This document shows, one piece after another, positions 46,901 through 57,990 of a stretch of 64,000 bases of DNA. The stretch comes from Miscanthus floridulus (taxonomy: Eukaryota > Streptophyta > Magnoliopsida > Poales > Poaceae). The DNA is taken from NCBI RefSeq assembly GCF_019320115.1, contig NC_089584.1:54742852-54806851 (forward strand), given 5' to 3'. A program made the translations under genes and the position numbers. Every line of letters starts with the position of its first letter. Position 1 is the stretch's first letter. The notes under the pieces are model-generated. The model saw only the letters and a program-made list of their open reading frames with translations. It was not told where the DNA came from and made no database searches.

Positions 46901-48667
46901 GAGCTATCTCGTTAGTTTGTGAAACGTGATCGGATTTCTAAGTATTTCGGCTGTCGTTGATTATTTACATCTATGCATTTGCATCAATGCACATCATATA
47001 GATACAATGATGGATCAACAGATCAATTGAATGATGATTGGGAATCCGAGAATGGTGTAATGGTATTCTCTCCAGGAGATGATGCAATGGGTTTTCTATC
47101 CAGTTGATGGTGGATGATCTGAAGATGCAAATACTAACTTTTGGTTATATTTTACCCAAGCAAGCCCCGGTGCATAACCTCTACTTTTTTGCAGTTTAAA
47201 TTATATTTGTGCATTAAGTTTTAAGGAGTTGAATGAAACCCACTTGCATATATATATATATCCTTTGAGTCTTACTAGTATGATAGGATCATGTAGATTG
47301 CTATGCTACAGGACTCCGGTAGAAGTCGAGTGATTGCTGTCATTCGCGAGATATAGGAAATATATTACTGTATTATTATCATTTGGAAAATATAAATGAT
47401 GAAAAGGAAAAATGGTGACCGGGCAGGGATATGGTTTGGGTATTGGTGGATGTAAGAGGTTGTGTCACCGTGGACACGGGGCATAGCTTGGTTACACTGC
47501 TTTCCCTGTCTGTGTCGGTTAAGGACCGGCCGTTGCATAAGACGTTAGGCAAGTCACAGACTTATTATCCCAAGCACATACTTGGGTATGGGCGCTTGGA
47601 AGACTTGTTGCTCTCTTGTCGTGGATCTGGCTCTTTCCAGATCGACTATTAGGGTGGTTTTTAGGTTAGGAGGTCCTTGCACCGCACTGAGTTTGAGACT
47701 CAGAGGCGGGGGCTTGGAGTCCCAGTTTAGACGGGGACCTAGACACCCAAGACAGGAGGGTGATGGGTTGGTCCTGATTGTGCCTTGGGTACAAGCGATG
47801 CGTGTGTTTTTGGGGTATCCAACTGGGAGCGTTGAGTCACGATCCGGTACGACTTGTCTTAACTCTAGCACCATAGTAAGAACTGGAAGATGAAAGATAG
47901 AAAGAAAAGGAAATCTGATTGCTTACCACATGCTTGAAAGTAGTACAGGTGCTTACATAGAATGGTTAGTTAATGAACTAATGCACTGCTAATAAAAATC
48001 GAATATAAGGACGCACATTTAGTAATGCTTTCTGCAGATGCAATAAACCCACAAGTCAGATAGCCTTGCATATCCTTGGAGTCTTTTCTTTTCTTCTGTT
48101 GGATAAGTCTTGCTGAGTATAATTGAGTACTCAGAGTTTTATTCCCCTTGTTGCAGGTGACAGGTGGAGGCTAAAGCTGACCTTTGTGTGTGGATTCCTC
48201 CTGATGGGCTCAGAGATGATTTCCTTTACGCTGCGATCATAGTTTTTATTTATAACTCTCACCAAATATTTTTGTAAACAGAAGTTCTATAATCTGTTGT
48301 CATAGTTTATTTATCAATGCTTCATCATGCCATGAATAGCTATTTATTTCCGCTGTAATCCTGATCACATGTTTATATTCCGTTGTTAACTGAAATTGTT
48401 CATAACCTTGATATTATGATTACATTCCGCTGTTATATAATAATTATTGTATGCTGATGTTGTATTAAAAGTGATGTAAGAAATGGTTAAGAATGATGTA
48501 AGCTTTATTCTTTCATTTGTGATCCTGATGAAAAAATATGGATTTTCGGGTTCTCCCCTGGGGTATGCCCGACGGAACCGAGTAATTTAGTGTTCTCCTT
48601 TGGGTGCTTAGTGTCTAATGAAAAACAAGCACTCCTGGGAGGCATTAGATTAGGTGGTTCTGCCACA
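43974..48667 (+). repeat. LARD 3' LTR
   Basis: Partner of the 5' LTR. It contains about 150 bp near 45660-45830 absent from the other copy and an extra ~37 bp near 47525-47560. The hairpin at 48115-48132 has one stem change (gagtat against gtactc) that keeps pairing as U-G. Confidence 0.9.
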
Positions 48668-49440
48668 CGGGGCATCTTTGCTAGACTCGTCGGGGTACAA
48701 TTCTATAGGATGACCCCGTTTTCGTCACAACTGCTCCCGAAACATGTCTTCCATCTAATAAAACGGTTCAAATTAAACATCAATCGAAACAATGCAAATC
48801 AATGTAAAATATAATCATTTGCATTGCAACTCAAATAATATAACCAAGACTTATAGCAACAAAAATATACATAGTAAATATACTTCTAACTAAATAATTA
48901 ACCTTAACATTGATAAAATCAAACTAATATCTTCCTCCAAACCATAGCCCATAGTTTCCAAACATAATTTTCCTCATAACCTTAACTCCCATTCATATTA
49001 TTTCAATCCACCGTTCAAACGAAAATAAAAAGTGCATCATTACCTTAAACGAGGCCGAGGAGGGAGGGAGGTGGCCAGGGAATGGAAGGGAAGGGAGGGA
49101 GGGAAGCGGCAACGGAGGGCCGGGCGCCGACAGCATTTGGGAGTGGCGGGAAGGCGCGGCGCGGAAGGCGTCCTCCGTGTTAAGGCAGACAGAGGGAGGG
49201 CGGCTCGCGGGCGATATTTACTTAGGACTGCCGCGCCGTGAGGGATGGCGCGGCGTGGCAGACCTTGCCATGTCACCGGTCAGTGCCCCGGTCATCGCCA
49301 CGTCATCCCTCTCGCCGCACCACCATGCATGGCACAGCACAGGCGTTTCGCCACGCCAGGGAAATAGGCGCGGGCAAAAGTGTTAATTTTGAAAAAAAAA
49401 CAGTGTTAGATTTAAAAGTAATTTACAAAAAGTGTTACAA
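48668..49440 (-). other. 5' flank of the GRF-type gene, displaced by the LARD
   Basis: The first bases after the insertion repeat cgggg and continue the minus-strand exon of the GRF gene (the reading tgc-ccc joins the P-P-D-L-P segment at 35939). Further right lie an AT-rich stretch, a purine-rich GC block (49040-49290) and near 49375-49445 repeated agtgtta units with A-runs. The last may be the terminus of the host transposon. No inverted partner was found near 31.7 kb. Confidence 0.45.
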
Positions 49441-50000
49441 ATAAAAAAAAATCTCCCCCAGAGCTTTCTCACCTTCATTAACCACCATCTCTTCTCCCTG
49501 ATTTTGCAAGTTAGGAGTCTTCTGCATGCTGAATTTGATTTTGGGTTTCCTCAGCTTGCTCTTGCTGAATCTGGTGCTGAGACTGCTTTGGCCCCCTATG
49601 CTGTTTAGGTTGTCTTCCTCTATTTTCCTGCTGCGCCCCTCTTGGCTGACCCTGTTGGTCACTCTGATTGAATTGAGCATTGAACATTTGAACTGATTCT
49701 GTGGTGGAGGGTGATTCGGAAAAGGAGGTGGTGGAGGAATGGAGGATACATCGAGTGCTGTAGATTGGGGAAAACCGCTGTGGATTTTACTAGTTGGGTA
49801 GCGCAGATAACCTGTTTATTCGGGTCTGGAAGCAGCTTGAGATAGTTTATTGAGCTCCTTAACAGTTCGCAGAAAAATATGTCCTTCTGACTGGTGGTGG
49901 CCCATAAGCGTCCCCAACAAAAACTTGGCTTGGGAAGATGCATCGCTGGGATAAAAGATAGTTCCCCAGGATTTAATGGGAGTTCAACTCAGGATATAAG
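49441..50000 (-). pseudogene. Gln-rich coding fragment of uncertain origin
   Basis: On the minus strand a readable segment from about 49960 gives SSQAKFLLGTLMGHHQSEGH and KELNKLSQAASRPE, then a Pro-rich stretch and, in a shifted frame, QFNQSDQQGQPRGAQQENRG. This looks like the middle of a retroelement Gag or a nuclear Gln-rich protein. No diagnostic motif is present and stops occur. Function not assigned. Confidence 0.3.
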
Positions 50001-50930
50001 AAGTGTTACGCCACCAAACCAAGTCAGCTAAAGACTCTTTTGGTTTTGGCTATATAGTAGTCAATTTAACTTTTTGGACAAATTTTGTTAAAGTTTTCAA
50101 ACACCGACTAAAGTATTTAGTTTGTATATTAACATTAGAATCGTATAGATTCACAAGTTGTACGATTTTATAGCTATAGTTTAATACAAGATAATCAAAT
50201 ATACACAAAAGAGAGTATGCCACGTCAAAAATTCCCATACCTCACGGCCCATAAGAAGTATGTCTCTGCTGTTTGCATCTGTTTCCAAGATTGATCATGA
50301 TGATTATGTGAAGATTGTTTAGGTTAGAATGATTTGATTAGCAACATCATAAATTAGACAAACACAGATACATACTTTATTCCTACAGATCAAGTCAGCT
50401 TCTGATTTGTTGTATCTTAAGGAATCCACACGTCTATGTTAAGAAAATGAGCGATAGTGGCAGGCTGGAGTCGTTGGATCATATGTTTTATTCGAACGTC
50501 AATATTTTAGTTTGACAGCCAGTGGAACGAAACCGTACATTAACAATATTTTGGATCGTCTACTTGAATGATAATAATATAAATGGGCATAGACCAAGTT
50601 TAAATATTTAGGTGCGAACTTAGTGGGAGTGGTTACCTTAACCCTTATCAATGTTGCATAGGCAGCAACCTTTAAATTGTCTGAAAAAGACGGTAAGAAG
50701 TTTGACTTAAAAGAAACATGTTTGTCCATGACCGAACGTAACTAAAAAAACGATTTTAGAAGACTTCTTTTATTTACAGATGGTCCAAAAAAAATTATGT
50801 CTTCAAAAATCCCTAATAGTAAATTTTAGAGGTAGCCAACCATTTTAGGAGATAGCAATATCTCTGGCAATTAATTAAAAAGATGAAAAATCTTAAGAGT
50901 CCGGTATCGAAAATAGACCATATTTTTAGT

Positions 50931-51724
50931 GACGGACCTCTTAGCAGTCCCACCTCTACTAATAAAACCAAGCCCACACCGGCCTAATAACCAAACCGTA
51001 ACCTTTAAGTCTTACATGCACCGCTCCCTCTCTATCACTCCAACATGAGACCCTTAGCATTATTATTCGCTACTCCCTCCTCTCCCTCCATTCCCTTGTG
51101 GTCCTTTTGGATCCATGGATGGTGTCACTAGGGACGTCTACTAGGCCGAGGCGTCACCTGAACAATCAGATAAGGTGGGGGCAGAGTGGATCCTGAAAGC
51201 GATCCACGGCGTGGGGCCATGCTCATCTTCCAACTGCGTGGGGTGGCGGCCGAGCCTCCCCTTCCATAGGCGGCGATGAAGGAGCTTGGCACGTCTTCCG
51301 TGGATGCGGGTGGCGGCATTGGCATACTACTCCCCTTCTGACTCTATCTCAGCATTGGATTGGCACTGATCTCAGTTCTGATCTCACCCTCTCTCTCTCA
51401 CTCACTCTATCTCTCTCTTTCTTTATCTCTAGATGTAATGCATGGATTCGAGGGTCAATTTAGTCTCGTCCTGTCGAGCTAGATTGAACTCAGTAGCGTC
51501 AGGGGTGTCGGCGAGTCTCCATGTTAATTTATACAGAACAGCGTCTTCACCGCAATTTCTACGGAGCAGTAGTGTGTCTCCATGGCGAGTTCTTTGAAGC
51601 AACATCGATGGTGGCATAGGCTTGGTGGGTAGTGTCGGCGGTGACTCGAGCTTGGTGGGCTATCAAGTCTCGGGATGTTTTAAAAAAAAGTATTTCATTT
51701 ATAGAGGTGGGTGTTAGGTCCGTC
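50931..51724. mobile_element. Possible inverted-repeat element (~0.8 kb)
   Basis: The left end gacggacctcttagcagtcc (then cacctct) is inverted, with a gap, at the right end: agaggtgggtgttaggtccgtc (51703-51724). The interior is C/T-rich without genes. Target duplication not determined. Confidence 0.4.
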
Positions 51725-51905
51725 TATGCAAATGTGGATTTACCCACGTGAATTGTCAGACACAGAGGGCAAAACTATATTTGTCTTGCTTTAATAAAGT
51801 CTTTCAAAAAGCAAAAGCCCAGTCATCACGTCACGATTCCTATGTCTCATTGGCTAGTGGATTTCTTGTAAATGTGGCAAACATGACAGTAAAATGACTA
51901 TACTA

Positions 51906-52048
51906 GTACTCTCTCTATTTTAAATTATAAACCATTTTGGTTTTCTTAAGTATAAACTTTTTTGATGTATCTAGATATACAATATATTTAGATATATAGA
52001 AAAAGCAAAAAGCTAAAATGACTTATCATTTTCAACGGATGGAGTACT
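51906..52048. mobile_element. Stowaway-like MITE
   Basis: Left end tactctctctattttaaatt and the inverted right end around cggatggagtacttat carry diverged Tc1/mariner Stowaway termini (ctccctccgt-type). A short internal AT-rich palindromic core lies around tctagatatacaatatattt. The flanking dinucleotide is ta on the left. Confidence 0.6.
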
Positions 52049-52245
52049 TATAATTTAGAAAGAATGGAGTACTTAAATGAAACAAAGTCAAACTGATGCA
52101 CAACAACACCATGGATTTACTGGGAGAAGACATCGAAAAGACGAAAGTTCTTGTTTATCAATTACACTTTCCCCCGCTTTGTTCGTAGCCGTGCATGTAT
52201 GTATCAGTTGAACTGTTAAAGTATAGCCACTGACGCCAACACTAG

Positions 52246-52397
52246 CTAATATAATATAATATAATATAATATAATATAATATAATATAATATAATATAAT
52301 ATAATATAATATAATATAATATAATATAATATAATATAATATAATATAATATAATATAATATAATATAATATAATATAATATAATATAATATAATAT
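52246..52397. repeat. (ATAAT)n microsatellite, ~30 units
   Basis: About 150 bp of uninterrupted ATAAT units, essentially perfect. It lies about 100 bp beyond the GST stop codon, just outside the predicted 3' untranslated region. Length is likely to be polymorphic. Confidence 0.97.
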
Positions 52398-52447
52398 CAA
52401 ATACTCATGGCAAATAATTAAAGGCATGCAATCCAGTTACAACTGAG

Positions 52448-52453
52448 TTTATT
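52448..52453 (-). terminator. GST polyadenylation signal
   Basis: Minus-strand AATAAA about 40 bases after the GST stop codon, in the context ccaataaactcag. Confidence 0.6.
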
Positions 52454-52493
52454 GGAACGAACCAAGCACATGCATACCGTCGCTTATACCATA

Positions 52494-53352
52494 TCAGGCC
52501 CTGAGCACCATACCGTCGCTGATCTTCTTCACCGACGGCCGTGCCATCAGGCGCCCCCACCACGCCTTCACGCTGGGGTACGAGTCGAAGAGAGACGCAT
52601 GAGACGTCGTCATGAAGTAGAAGGTGTATGGGAAGTGGTTGAGGTCCGCGAAGCTGAAGAAGTCTCCGGCGAGATACAGATGCTTGCTCTTGGACAGGTG
52701 CGCCTCGTAGACATCGAGCACCTTCTTGAGCTTCTCCAGGCTCTCCTCCACCACCTTCTGGTTGGGCGAGGTGCCGAGCCTGGCAGGGTACACGACGCAC
52801 TCGTAGAAGATGGGCGCGATGGCGGGCAAGTAGGTGTGCGCCTCAACCTCCGTCCACACGTCCACCATCGCGGCTTCCTCCGGATTGCCTTCTCGCAGCA
52901 GGTCGACTTGAGCTGACTTGGAGTATTTGCGGAGCACGTACTTTGCGATTGCTCGCGACTCTGGAAATTCAAAGAGTTAATAAGCAAGCTAGCGTTTCTG
53001 TGGCAGAATCGAACTGGATTGCGAGCATACCGAAGAGCATCGTGTCCCCATCCTGAAACGCTGGGATTTGGCCGAACGGCTGCAAGTAAACATCAGCATG
53101 TATACCGTATACATAACGACCTCAGATTCCACTGTAGTACGAGTAGTCACAGCATCGACGAAGATTATATGAAATCTTGACAAGAGACCCTGTATTACGT
53201 ACGTTTTTGGAGAGGTGTTGGGGCCCCTTGTGTTCCTTGGCCGTGTAGTCGACCTCGACGACCTCATACTCGACGCCAACTTCCTCCAGGCACACCATGA
53301 CCCTCGCCGCGTTGGCGAACACCGCCGATCCGAACACCTTCACCGGCGCCAT
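52494..53352 (-). CDS. Phi-class glutathione S-transferase, 3 exons, intact
   Basis: Exons 53352-53203, 53079-53031 and 52960-52494 (150, 49 and 467 nt; introns 123 and 70 nt; gt/ag borders) give 221 residues, the usual size for plant GSTF. The soluble enzyme conjugates glutathione to electrophiles such as herbicides. The N-terminal thioredoxin-like domain has MAPVKVFG, the cis-Pro motif PFGQIPAF and the glutathione-binding ESRAI. The C-terminal helical domain includes EVEAHTYLPAIAP and FADLNHFPY. The 49-nt second exon is typical of the class. Oddity: the position normally holding the catalytic Ser (four residues after the FG/YG) is Phe, in SAVFANAARV, and no Thr replaces it beside it. The protein may therefore be a ligand-binding or altered-activity member. 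The promoter and poly(A) signal look complete. Confidence 0.93.
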
Positions 53353-53445
53353 CTTTGCTTGCTCAGCTCAGCTTCCCCCGTGGCAGCGATCGAGGAGATC
53401 AGGTCAACGCTCTGCTATGCCTGTACGTGGTGGTGGTGATCAAGG

Positions 53446-53453
53446 ATATATAT
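53446..53453 (-). promoter_or_regulatory. GST TATA box
   Basis: atatatat (minus-strand context gttgcatatatatcc) about 94 bases upstream of the ATG. It leaves a plausible ~60-base 5' untranslated region. Only about 30 bases separate it from the LINE poly(A) end. Confidence 0.65.
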
Positions 53454-53688
53454 GCAACACAAAACGAGCTGAGTTTGGCCAATTTTTTTTTCGAAATCGT
53501 GCATAGCACGTGCTTCATTAAGGGGAGATAGATGTTTTAGTACATCTCGACCCAACGACGGCGAGGTGCCGCGTTTTGTACGAGGAACACACAACACAAA
53601 TCACCGGCTTGAACGGTGCTGTCACTACTTTGTACTAACTAAGTAAACTTTCTTTTGCGACAAGCAGATATATAGCGAGGTTAAACCC

Positions 53689-56600
53689 CTATGGCGTGAA
53701 CAGCGGTGCAAGCGAACGGAATCCCGCGCTGACCCACTCGGCTCCCTCCTGTTGTATCCCTTGCAGCACCTGTGCAACTGATGAAGGAGCTCCACCGAAA
53801 GTCCTCCGATTCCGCTCCTTCCAAGTCTCCCATGAGGCAAGCAGCACCAAAGAATCAAATCCCTTTCTGAACCCTGATGATATCTCCCTCCTCGATGCCA
53901 GCCACCAGTTCACCAAATCAGCATCACCGTTTGGGCAGAGGAACTGGAACCCAACCCTTTGGAGCAGTCGATGCCACAGCTCTCTGGTGAACACACAAGC
54001 AGCGAACAGATGATCAGCCGTTTCGGGCTCCTGTGAACACAGCACGCAGTCGTCGTTTGCTTGCAGCCCATGGCGTCGTCTCCTCGCCGCTGTCCAGAGT
54101 CGCCTGTGGAGAGCGAGCCAAAAGAAAATTTTGACCTTTGGTGGCGCGGCCGTCGCCCAGAGCTCGGCTACCCCAAGCATTTGGACACGTCCATGGAAGC
54201 AGGCGCGATACGCTAAAGAACTGGAGTATACGCCATCAGTCGTCAGGTTCCAGACCAACTTGTCGGGGACGTCCTGCTGTAGCTGGGTGCCATCCACCAT
54301 TTCCCACACCCGTAGGAATTGGGTGATGAATGTGGCCGACATCGCACCGGAGACATCTCTCGTCCACTGCCTGTTGGCTAGAGCGTCGCGGACGCAGCGG
54401 CGACGTCGTCGGCTGGGCACAGACGCGAACACAACCGGTGCCCAGTGACATATTGGACCAGCAGGGAGCTAGTCATCGGTCCAGAATCTTGCGGTTGCTC
54501 CGTCGCCCAGGATGATTGAGGTGGCGGCGTTGAACATGTGGGCGACGCAGTGCTCCGCCGTCGCCAGCAACAACGCCCAAGCCGAGTCTGGGCGCGTGTG
54601 TCGTAGCAACTCCCATATCAATCTGAGAGCGTAGCCGAGTATCCTGAGGTCCGGCTGTCCGAGGCCACCAAGGTCCCTGGGAGCACATACCACAGTCCAG
54701 GCGACTTTACATTTCCCACCGGCGACCATAGTGCTCCCTGCCCATATGAAAGCTCGCCTGCACTTGTCAATGGCAACGATTGCCCATGCTGACAAGGTGC
54801 AGCAAATAGCGACATGGACCGGGATTGCCGATAGCGTCGTCTTTGTCAGCGTAGCCCTGCCTGCCACATTGAGCAGCCCTGCCTTCCATGTGGGGATGTG
54901 CGCCGCGACGCCGTCAACGACGGCCTGCTCGTCCTGACGCTTTAGCCTGGAAAGTGATAGAGGTGTTCCAAGGTATTTAGTCAGGAAATCCTGCAGCCTT
55001 CCCGGGAAGCATTGCTGCACCACTTGGATCTCCTCCGTCGAGCAGCAGATCGGCGTGTTGGTACACTTGGCCACGTTGGTCGCCAGCCCGGAGGCACCTG
55101 CAAACAGGTCGAGAAGCTGTCTAATGCAGGCACAATCCAGCGCCGTCGGCGCCAGGAAGAGCACAAGGTCATCTGCATAGATAGATGCCCTGTGCTTGAT
55201 GGCGTTTCCAGGCAGCGGCGTTAGCTGACCCTGCCTGTCCGCCTCTATGATCAGGGCGTTCAATACTTCCATGACAATGACGAACAGAAACGGCGATAGG
55301 GGGTCGCCCTGTCTGAGACCACGGGCGTGGTAAATGCGCTGTCCAGTTCTGCCGTTCACCAACACTTTCGTGCTCGTCGAGCGAAGCATTGTCGATATCC
55401 AATCTCTCCAGCGCCATGGGAATCCCACGCGCTCCAGGACCTCGAGTAGGAAAGGCCAGGCCACCGTATCGAACGCTTTGGCAAGATCGATCTTGATCAG
55501 CACCGTGGGGCACTTCCTGGCACGCAGCCAACGGCAGGCAAGCTGGACCGACCTGAAGTTTTCGTGTATAAACCGTCCACGAATGAAGGCCGACTGGTTG
55601 GCCTTTACGATCTAGGGCATATGCAGTGCAAGTCTCATTGCCAGGCCCTTAGCAAACAACTTGCCGATGGAGTGTATTAGGCTTATGGGCCGGTAGTCCT
55701 TGAGCCTCTCCGGTTGCTGGTTCTTGTGCAGGAGGACCATGACCGCCTCATTGACGTGATGGAAGCTTCGAAAGTCCATGTCCCATAGCGCCCCGAACAT
55801 CCTGACAACATCAGGGCCAACGACCTCCCATGCCTTCTTGTAGAACGCCCCAGAAAACCCGTCTAGCCTAGGAGCGCGATCGGACGGCGTTTCGTGGACG
55901 ATCCGTGCCACCTCCGCTGCGGTGAAGGGGGCGGCCAGATGGTCGAGATCCAATGTCGATAGGTCCAGTCCGCCCAGATCAATCCAAGGCAGTCGTCGAA
56001 ACGGCTTCCCGATGATGTCGTTGTAGTAGTTGAACACAATGCCCGCCTTTCCTTGCTCTTCCGTGAACGTGTTTCCTTTGTGCACGATGGCGAACATGTA
56101 GTTCTTGCGACGTCGGTGACATGCCTGAAGATGGAAGAATTTTGTGCACGCATCACCTTCGCGCAGCCAGCGTGACCGCGCACGTTGTCTCGCCATGGTC
56201 CGTAGCATCGATGCCAGCCCAAGGACTCCGGCCTTGAGCTCGCGGTGCCATTCTTGTTCACTAGGAGAGAGCGCCCTGGATTCCTGGGCGGTATCCAGCT
56301 CATAGATGATGACCCTAGACGCCGCAAGTTGCAAACGCACGTCTCCCACCTTAGTCGCACGCCAGCTTTTGAGCGCATGTGCCAGGTGACGAAGCTTGAG
56401 GTCCAGTGCGCGACATGGGTCGATGTTCGGGTTCCAGGGTCCCCAAGACGCGCGGACCACATCAATGAAGCCATGTAATTTCGTCCAGAACTGCTCGAAC
56501 CTAAATCTGGGCACCGCCCAAGGCTTAGAGGAGAGCACGAGGAGTAGCGGCGCATGGTCTGAAGCATAAGAAGAAAGGCACCGTAAGTGATGGCTGTGGT

Positions 56601-57312
56601 ATTGCTCGGTCCATTGAACGGATGCAAACGCCCGGTCTAGGTGTTCCAGAGTTGGTCGTTCCCGGCCGCTAGACCAGGTGTAGAGGCGGCCATTTAGATG
56701 TAGCTCGTCGAGGTGTAGGTCGTCAATCACAGTCCGGAAACGGCGCATGAGGCCGTGATGCAGCCTGCCGTTGTTCTTGTTAGTGGCCTTGTATATGAGG
56801 TTGAAGTCGCCGACAACAAGCCACGGCCCCTGACACGCGCTCGCCATGGCCCGCAGCTCCATCAGGAATTCTGGCTTGTCCTCCCTGTTCGCCGGCCCAT
56901 AGACAGTGGTGAGCCACCACGGTTCACCCATACTGTGCAACGGCTTGAGATGGATCGTGACCGAGAATCGCCGGACGCCTATATCAAATGCATCCCAAAG
57001 ATCACGACGCCACGCAACAACAGCGCCACCGGCCACGCCAGTAGCAAGGAGAAAGGAGTAGTCGAAGCCTTGGCCTACAGTTTCATTGTTCAAGCTTGCA
57101 TCATACGCCGCAATCTTGGATTCTTGCAGGCAAACAACAGAAGCACGCTGTTGTGCTACTACATCACATACAGCAGTGTGACACGCCCTGGAGTTCAGGC
57201 CCCGCATGTTCCACACAAGAAGATGGTTGTTACTCATATCGTTACTAGTTTGGCGACCTGCGTGCCGGCGAACATTACTGCGTCGGTGGTGAGTACTCCC
57301 CGGGGTTGCCAT
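53689..57312 (-). pseudogene. LINE ORF2: endonuclease-reverse transcriptase, two stops
   Basis: A single minus-strand frame from ATG 57312 to stop 53689, about 1207 codons, broken only by stops at 55612-55614 and 54469-54471. The N-terminal apurinic-like endonuclease has WNMRGLNS, CLQESK, VVGDFNLI and SDHAPLLL. Reverse transcriptase has RPISLIHSIGKLFAK before the first stop, then IKIDLAKAFDTVAW, GLRQGDPLSPFLF and the catalytic YADDLVLF. After the second stop come the zf-RVT region (PPKVKIFFWLALHRRLWTA) and Cys/His motif CVLCSQEPETADHLFAACVF. This enzyme nicks target DNA and primes reverse transcription. With only two stops and no frameshift it is a fairly young inactive copy. Confidence 0.92.
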
Positions 57313-57462
57313 GTAGCGGGAACAGCACCCTCATCGCGCTCCTTCTCACGGACGGGCAAGTTCCATGAACGCTTGATGGAAGGCGGCGTCGACAGTCGCA
57401 TCCGACGTCGTGTTGGCTGGCATCGGGCGGCCATTCCATTTATTTAGCAGCACCCGCTTTGC

Positions 57463-57990
57463 CTATCTCTCAGGGTTTGGGTCGCAGAAGGCATGTTTGG
57501 CCACGAGACGAGTGCTCCGCCACAGGAGCCAGTCATCGTCGTGTCGTCTTGGCACGTAGGCGCGCGGAGTGTCCTGGATGATCGGTTCCAGCATAGGCAG
57601 ATGGAGAGAGTCGACGAAGGCCGTCACGGATGCCACCGTAGGCGCCGCCACTTGTGTAAGTGCCATGACTTCCTCTGTAGTGGCTGGCTGGGCAGCCGGC
57701 CCATCATTGGCACCAGTCATTGTGCGGAGCGGAGGTGTATCATCACCGTGCACAGGCATGCATGCGTGGGACTGGTCATCGTCGGCGTTCATCTCATCGA
57801 GCCAAGGCACCGCGACGTCGTACACCGGTTCGTGCAAGGCCAGAGTGACCTAGGCCATGTTACTGCTGTCTGCCCATATGGCCGGCCTAGCCAGCTCTGT
57901 ATCGATTAGAGCAGCCCACCAATCTAGAGTAGCTTGGCCCGCTGATGCACACACGCCTATGCAACGCGTGTAGCAAGTTTTGTGGCCCGA
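57463..57990 (-). pseudogene. LINE ORF1 (gag-like), C-terminal part
   Basis: Same minus-strand frame as ORF2 and about 150 bp upstream of it. Segments ATLDWWAALIDTELARP and HEPVYDVAVPWLDEMNADDD are separated by a TAG at 57850-57852. It ends with a stop at 57463-57465. Position directly before ORF2 and the Asp/Pro-rich C-terminus fit plant LINE ORF1, an RNA-binding protein. The N-terminal part is missing: sequence upstream of about 57990 reads as LTR-like DNA. Confidence 0.6.

Larger units (their letters stand above)
35940..48667 (+). mobile_element. Non-autonomous large retrotransposon derivative (LARD), plus strand
   Basis: Two long LTRs (35940-40502, 4563 bp; 43974-48667, 4694 bp) enclose only 3471 bp. 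There is a primer site and polypurine tract but no gag, protease, reverse transcriptase or integrase. The target duplication cgggg is at 35935-35939 and 48668-48672. LTR ends (TGTAACACC...GGTTCTGCCACA), the primer site and the tract resemble those of the intact Tekay-type element, suggesting mobilisation by that clade. The LTRs differ visibly throughout (roughly 7-8% in the first 150 bases by eye, plus a ~150-bp and a ~37-bp length difference). The insertion is therefore much older than the chromovirus. Confidence 0.9.

Noticed and set aside
53415..53597. 60-codon frame upstream of the GST
   Set aside because: It spans the GST promoter, the LINE poly(A) junction and LINE 3' untranslated DNA, so it cannot be a natural gene.
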